From Novosphingobium sp. BW1 (GTDB taxonomy: Bacteria > Pseudomonadota > Alphaproteobacteria > Sphingomonadales > Sphingomonadaceae), in contig NZ_VIRF01000036.1 of assembly GCF_008107685.1 (NCBI RefSeq), positions 1-32,968 of the forward strand: a stretch of 32,968 nt of DNA, written 5' to 3'. Every line of letters starts with the position of its first letter. Positions within the stretch are counted from its first letter, which is position 1. Of the stretch, positions 30,026 through 32,968 are shown piece by piece. The notes below the pieces were generated by a model that saw nothing but the letters and a program-made list of their open reading frames with translations, was not told the DNA's origin and ran no database searches. A program made the translations under genes and the position numbers.

Positions 30026-31967
30026 TGCCGTCGCCGCGCATCAATCCCGAGACCGATTTTCCAACCTGCTTCTCCAGCACCGGGCGCCACGGCACGAGCG
30101 TGAAATCTCTGCTCCGTTCAATCAGCGCGAACCGACCGCTCACGAGATCTACGGATCGGCGATAGACGCCCTCGACGCGGGTACCTTCGGCCGCTTCCCG
30201 GAACGGCTTCTGGAGCTCGTCGGAAAGGTCCCCCGCCACGCGCAGCAACTCGCGGCGCTGAAGCGTCGCGATTATGCCAGTCGGAAACGTTCTGCCGCTG
30301 CCAGCTTCTTCGGCAAATCCCTGCGCCACCAGCCACTGCCGGCGGCGCGCCTGAGCATCGCGCAGGTCGTGACCGAACCCGGCATCGCGCAGGGGCTCGG
30401 GCGTGCCCGACACCAGCTCTCGGTCGATCCAGGTTGCGGCGTCAGCATCGACCAGCCGCTCGATCGGTTGTGCCGACAGCAAGGAGATCGCGACTGGACG
30501 GTCCCGCAGGCGAGCCGCCTCATAGGCTTCCACTCGATCGAGGTGATCGGGCGCGATGATCCAGCGCCCCGACGGCTCACGCTCGACGAAGCCGCCCGTC
30601 CGTCGCATCGCTTCGAGCCGCCGGACGTGGGTCTCGGCGAAGGCTTCGGTCGCGGTCGGATCGTGGCGCAGATGGGTATCCACATCGTAGCGCCCGCCAT
30701 TGGTAGCAGCGATGCTGGCAATGGTGCGATCGACCTCCCTCACCGTCGGCCTGACGGGTTCGATCCGCACGATCGCACCTTGTGGCAAACTCATTTCGAT
30801 TTCCGCCCCTCGGCCCGTCGCGACATAGTGGCTGCGCCCGTCGGTGCCGTCGATAATCAGGTAATGACGATCGGCAGGTTCGTCGGCGAGCCCGCGCGCC
30901 AGCACGCGGCCGACCAGCGGACGCGCATCGGGCGCGGCGGGATCGTAGATCGCCTGGTCGGCCGGCGCCCGCTGAACGGCGGCGCGCGAAAACTCACGCT
31001 GCATCGTGCGGATGATGTCGCCGCGTTCGCCCAGGCGCCGCAGCGTGTCGGCGAGGTCGGGTGCAAGCCGGAAGCGACCGGCGCCGAGCGACTCCGCCAG
31101 GCCCAGGCGCGACAGCTTTGCCAGTCGGCCGGCGCGCAGCGTCTGGTCGAAGGTATCGCGCCCGTGGCTCACCACCACCCGGTCGGCGTCCGCGCCCTTG
31201 AGCAAGGCCCGGTCGATCGAGGTCAGCCGCTCCTGCTCCACTTCGGCGCGCAACCCCTGCAGGATTTCGCGGTGCGTGCGCGGTCCCAGGTCGAGGTCGA
31301 CCAGCTCGGCGGCACGCTCGCGAATGCCGGTCGTCATATAGTCGCGGGCGATGATGAGATCGGCACCGCGCTGGTCCTTCCCGCGCACGATGATATGGGT
31401 GTGCGGATGGCCGGTGTTGAAGTGATCGACCGCGACCCAATCGAGCCTGGTCCCGAGATCCTCTTCGAGCCGGTTCATCAGCTGCCGGGTCAGGGGCTTG
31501 AGGTCGTCATATTGGTCGCCGTCCTCCGGTGAAACGATGAAACGGAACTGATGGCGATCACCGGCTCCGCGCTCGCCGAATGCCTTGCCGTCGGCGACAT
31601 CGGCGTCGCGGCCGTAGAGCGCGCCGCGTTCGCCCTCCCGCGTGGTGCCGTCGCGCTGGAGATAGCGCAAGTGCGCGGTGGCGGCCGACGCGCCCTTGCC
31701 GGCGAGCTTTACTACGCTCGTCTTGACGATGACGCGGCGCCGGCTCGCGGCGCCATGGCCACGGCGACTGGCGAGTATGCGGCCCACGCCCGCGCCGCGT
31801 CCGATCCGGCTGCCGGTAAAGCTGGCGCTGGCAGGCCTGCTTCCAATCTCGCCGCCGCGCGCGAGATTGGCGGCGGCGAGCACGCGGCCGAGATAGCGCC
31901 GGGGGCGCTTGACGCCCTGGCTGCGCTGGCGCCCGAGGCGGGGTTCGAAACTGTCGTCGTGGGCCAT
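29979..31967 (-). CDS. MOBP-type relaxase with DUF3363 domain
   Basis: A 662-residue relaxase that would nick the origin of transfer, stay bound to the 5' end and pilot the strand into the recipient. An Arg-rich, basic N-terminus (about 1-80) precedes the VirD2-like nuclease domain (about 80-240). The metal-binding three-His motif is HFNTGHPHTH (182-191). The likely nucleophile is Tyr102 in HLRYLQRDG, with Tyr118 the alternative. The C-terminal DUF3363 region (about 300-655) is typical of relaxases on Tn4371-like elements. The ATG at 31967 fits the MAHDDSFEPRLGRQR family opening; the frame continues 116 codons upstream but through the probable oriT, so that extension is rejected. It is transcribed leftward, away from the oriT. 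Confidence 0.9.
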   Translation of the reverse strand: MAHDDSFEPRLGRQRSQGVKRPRRYLGRVLAAANLARGGEIGSRPASASFTGSRIGRGAGVGRILASRRGHGAASRRRVIVKTSVVKLAGKGASAATAHLRYLQRDGTTREGERGALYGRDADVADGKAFGERGAGDRHQFRFIVSPEDGDQYDDLKPLTRQLMNRLEEDLGTRLDWVAVDHFNTGHPHTHIIVRGKDQRGADLIIARDYMTTGIRERAAELVDLDLGPRTHREILQGLRAEVEQERLTSIDRALLKGADADRVVVSHGRDTFDQTLRAGRLAKLSRLGLAESLGAGRFRLAPDLADTLRRLGERGDIIRTMQREFSRAAVQRAPADQAIYDPAAPDARPLVGRVLARGLADEPADRHYLIIDGTDGRSHYVATGRGAEIEMSLPQGAIVRIEPVRPTVREVDRTIASIAATNGGRYDVDTHLRHDPTATEAFAETHVRRLEAMRRTGGFVEREPSGRWIIAPDHLDRVEAYEAARLRDRPVAISLLSAQPIERLVDADAATWIDRELVSGTPEPLRDAGFGHDLRDAQARRRQWLVAQGFAEEAGSGRTFPTGIIATLQRRELLRVAGDLSDELQKPFREAAEGTRVEGVYRRSVDLVSGRFALIERSRDFTLVPWRPVLEKQVGKSVSGLMRGDGISWSVGRGRNGPGIS

Positions 31968-32026
31968 TTTCCTGCTTTCGAATGGCTTGGGCGGGCGAGC
32001 ATGACCCGCGCGGGAACAGATGAAAA

Positions 32027-32079
32027 CCGGTGCCACTAAACGTGGCGGAATCCCGCCGATTTCGCGGCGATGGCACCGG
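32027..32079. repeat. nested inverted repeat upstream of the relaxase
   Basis: CCGGTGCCA (32027-32035) and TGGCACCGG (32071-32079) are perfect 9-bp inverted repeats. Inside, GGCGG-AATC-CCGCC (32044-32057) makes a second hairpin. It lies 60-110 bases before the relaxase ATG and could be a relaxosome protein site or a transcriptional operator. Confidence 0.5.
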
Positions 32080-32127
32080 CATATCAAGGGCAGTGCCGTC
32101 GATCTGGGAAAATTACGATGTGCAGAC

Positions 32128-32170
32128 AAAGGCTTATGGAAACGCAGTGCCATAGCTTTATCTTGCCTTA
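32128..32170 (+). other. oriT: candidate origin of transfer (oriT) with nick site
   Basis: AAAGGCTTATGG (32128-32139) and CCATAGCTTT (32150-32159) form an inverted repeat with two single-base bulges. Its right arm runs straight into TATCTTGCC (32159-32167), which matches the IncP/MOBP nick consensus YATCCTG|Y at all but one position; even the following ACGCC resembles RP4. The nick would fall between 32165 and 32166. An inverted repeat just 5' of the nick, and a place directly upstream of the relaxase gene, are what IncP-type oriT regions show. Confidence 0.6.
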
Positions 32171-32311
32171 CGCCACTCTCCCGGCCGTACCGCTGCTTTT
32201 CCCCATTTTCCGCTAACCCGCTGTTCGCCCATGTCGCCCGAGCCGAGGCAAAAAGAAGCCGGAGCGCCGATGCTTGTCCAGCACCAACGCCCCGGCGTTC
32301 GCATGCCGTGA

Positions 32312-32671
32312 TCAATGCGTGACCGCGAATGCTTCGCGCGCCTGGCGTTCGCTTCCGAAGCCGCGCCGCCCCATCAATCCGTGCGGGTTTCCGTCGCCAT
32401 CGACGATGCTCACCGCGACGAACCAGCGGCCATCCAGCCGGCCCATGATCGCCACCCGGTCGAGCTCGAAATCCTCCTCGTCGTTGCTCTCATATGCCCC
32501 GAGCCAACGCTCCGACACCCGTGCATCCCACAGGAAATCGCTCTCCTCGGCCTCCAGGAACCGCTGCGCCAGCGCCTCACCTGCGCCCCGTCCGAACTCG
32601 ATTTCGAGCCCGGCCACGAGCGTTGCCATCACGCGGTCCGATGCGGCACCGATGGTATGAAATATGGTCAT
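32312..32671 (-). CDS. uncharacterised 119-residue acidic protein
   Basis: Not recognised. It is a soluble, acidic protein with a basic-to-acidic patch (FLEAEESDFLWDARVSERWLG, about 38-58) and a short beta-like stretch (DRVAIMGRLDGRWFVAVSIVDGDG, about 71-94). There is no membrane segment or catalytic motif. The start is firm: AAGGAGG lies six bases before the ATG. It is upstream of and in the same direction as the relaxase, separated by the oriT stretch, so an accessory mobilisation or regulatory role is conceivable but unproven. Confidence 0.75.
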   Translation of the reverse strand: MTIFHTIGAASDRVMATLVAGLEIEFGRGAGEALAQRFLEAEESDFLWDARVSERWLGAYESNDEEDFELDRVAIMGRLDGRWFVAVSIVDGDGNPHGLMGRRGFGSERQAREAFAVTH

Positions 32672-32691
32672 GATCGCCTCCTTCGCTTGAC

Positions 32692-32709
32692 GTCCTCATC
32701 ATTGAGGAC
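32692..32709. promoter_or_regulatory. inverted repeat upstream of the 119-codon gene
   Basis: GTCCTCA (32692-32698) and TGAGGAC (32703-32709) form a perfect 7-bp inverted repeat around TCAT, starting 20 bases before the start codon and ahead of the ribosome binding site. It is a likely repressor site or mRNA leader hairpin for the leftward gene. Confidence 0.45.
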
Positions 32710-32793
32710 AGACCGTCCGGAGACGGGTGGCGGAGCGGCTGTCAGGGCCGCTGGAGGCGTAGCCGGAAGCGCTGCGAAGCGGCGGCGGAGGAA

Positions 32794-32826
32794 CCGATTT
32801 TGTTGCGCAGAAACAGACAAAATCGG
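32794..32826. repeat. 10-bp inverted repeat near the IS end
   Basis: CCGATTTTGT (32794-32803) and ACAAAATCGG (32817-32826) are perfect inverted repeats with a 13-base loop, and TGCGCAG recurs beside each arm. It lies between the 119-codon gene and the IS21-like end. It could be a terminator of a gene removed by the insertion, or a regulatory site. Confidence 0.45.
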
Positions 32827-32841
32827 CTGCGCAGCAGCCTC

Positions 32842-32968
32842 TGAGAACACCGGCAATAAAAGGGGCCAGTCGTCGGCGGGCATCCCCGGGATAAAAAGGG
32901 GCCAGTCCTGCTAGACCTCCGTTTTTGGGCGGGGGTGGAGGATGAAGAGAGTGGAACTCTATCAGAAC
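32842..32968 (+). mobile_element. left part of an IS21-family insertion sequence
   Basis: Two copies of an ATAAAA(A)GGGGCCAGTC motif (32856-32871 and 32891-32907), about 35 bases apart, match the multiple internal terminal repeats of IS21-type elements, and an istA-like start follows. The exact left terminus is unknown; the TG at 32842 is a guess. The element continues beyond the window. Confidence 0.55.
32942..32968 (+). CDS. istA: IstA-type transposase, first nine codons
   Basis: The window ends after the codons for MKRVELYQN. This opening is typical of IS21-family IstA transposases, DDE enzymes that work with the IstB ATPase. GGAGG directly precedes the ATG, and the paired GGGGCCAGTC repeats upstream agree with the call. 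With only nine residues the identification rests mostly on context. Confidence 0.6.

Larger units (their letters stand above)
31968..32311. other. noncoding oriT-bearing stretch
   Basis: 344 bases lie between the relaxase start and the end of the next leftward gene. No gene is supported. It holds two structured blocks listed separately: a 9-bp inverted repeat with an inner hairpin near the relaxase, and an inverted repeat abutting an IncP-like nick motif. The relaxase promoter should also lie here. Confidence 0.6.

Noticed and set aside
31968..32315. 116-residue N-terminal extension of the relaxase
   Set aside because: It runs through the inverted repeats and the candidate nick site and shows no domain; the family-like opening is at 31967.
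1..32968. A CRISPR array
   Set aside because: No regularly spaced repeats of array type were seen anywhere in the window.

Overview
The window looks like the conjugation and cargo part of an integrative and conjugative element (ICE) of the Tn4371-like or IncP-like trb type, in a GC-rich alphaproteobacterium, most likely a sphingomonad. The grounds are family resemblance: a P4-type integrase, a complete traG-copG-trbBCDEJLFGI block with a DUF2274 gene after trbI, and a relaxase with a C-terminal DUF3363 region. No rRNA, tRNA gene or housekeeping gene is seen, so the host call is an inference.

Layout. (1) 1-2.4 kb: a leftward tyrosine recombinase with a leftward HTH gene behind it. A 466-base noncoding stretch to its right holds several palindromes and direct repeats and a short tRNA T-arm-like segment. 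(2) 2.4-4.2 kb: a Fic-family gene whose ribosome binding site lies inside a 10-bp inverted repeat, then a solitary HipB-like repressor gene and a pair of TTCCCGATC palindromes. (3) 4.2-16.6 kb, all leftward: traG, copG, trbB, C, D, E, J, L, F, G, I, DUF2274, an 82-codon gene and an AlpA-like gene. Most junctions overlap by 4-7 bases, so this reads as one long transfer operon. trbK and trbH are not seen. (4) 16.7-19.05 kb: a leftward nucleotidyltransferase-HEPN fusion gene and a divergent second Fic gene, separated by nested inverted repeats. (5) 19.25-29.9 kb, all rightward: an eight-gene type I restriction-modification operon. Its order is half-size S subunit, hsdM, rhuM, full-size hsdS, a 111-codon unknown gene, a TIGR04141/DUF6119-type gene, hsdR and a YgjP-like metallopeptidase gene. 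Every junction is a start/stop overlap of 1-4 bases. (6) 30-32.7 kb: a convergent relaxase gene, a probable oriT just upstream of it with an IncP-like nick motif, and a small unknown gene. (7) The right edge: paired GGGGCCAGTC repeats followed by the first nine codons of an IS21-family istA, so an insertion sequence runs off the window.

How it works together. TraG, the relaxase and the Trb proteins would process and export the element's DNA. The integrase, probably helped by the AlpA-like protein, would insert and excise it. The cargo is defensive or toxin-like: the expanded type I system, two Fic enzymes with N-terminal autoinhibitory motifs, and the nucleotidyltransferase-HEPN fusion. The best candidate for an undescribed system is the 10.6-kb hsd operon. 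It inserts RhuM, an uncharacterised 111-residue protein and a TIGR04141/DUF6119 protein between the M, S and R genes, adds a metalloprotease, and carries two S subunits for one M.
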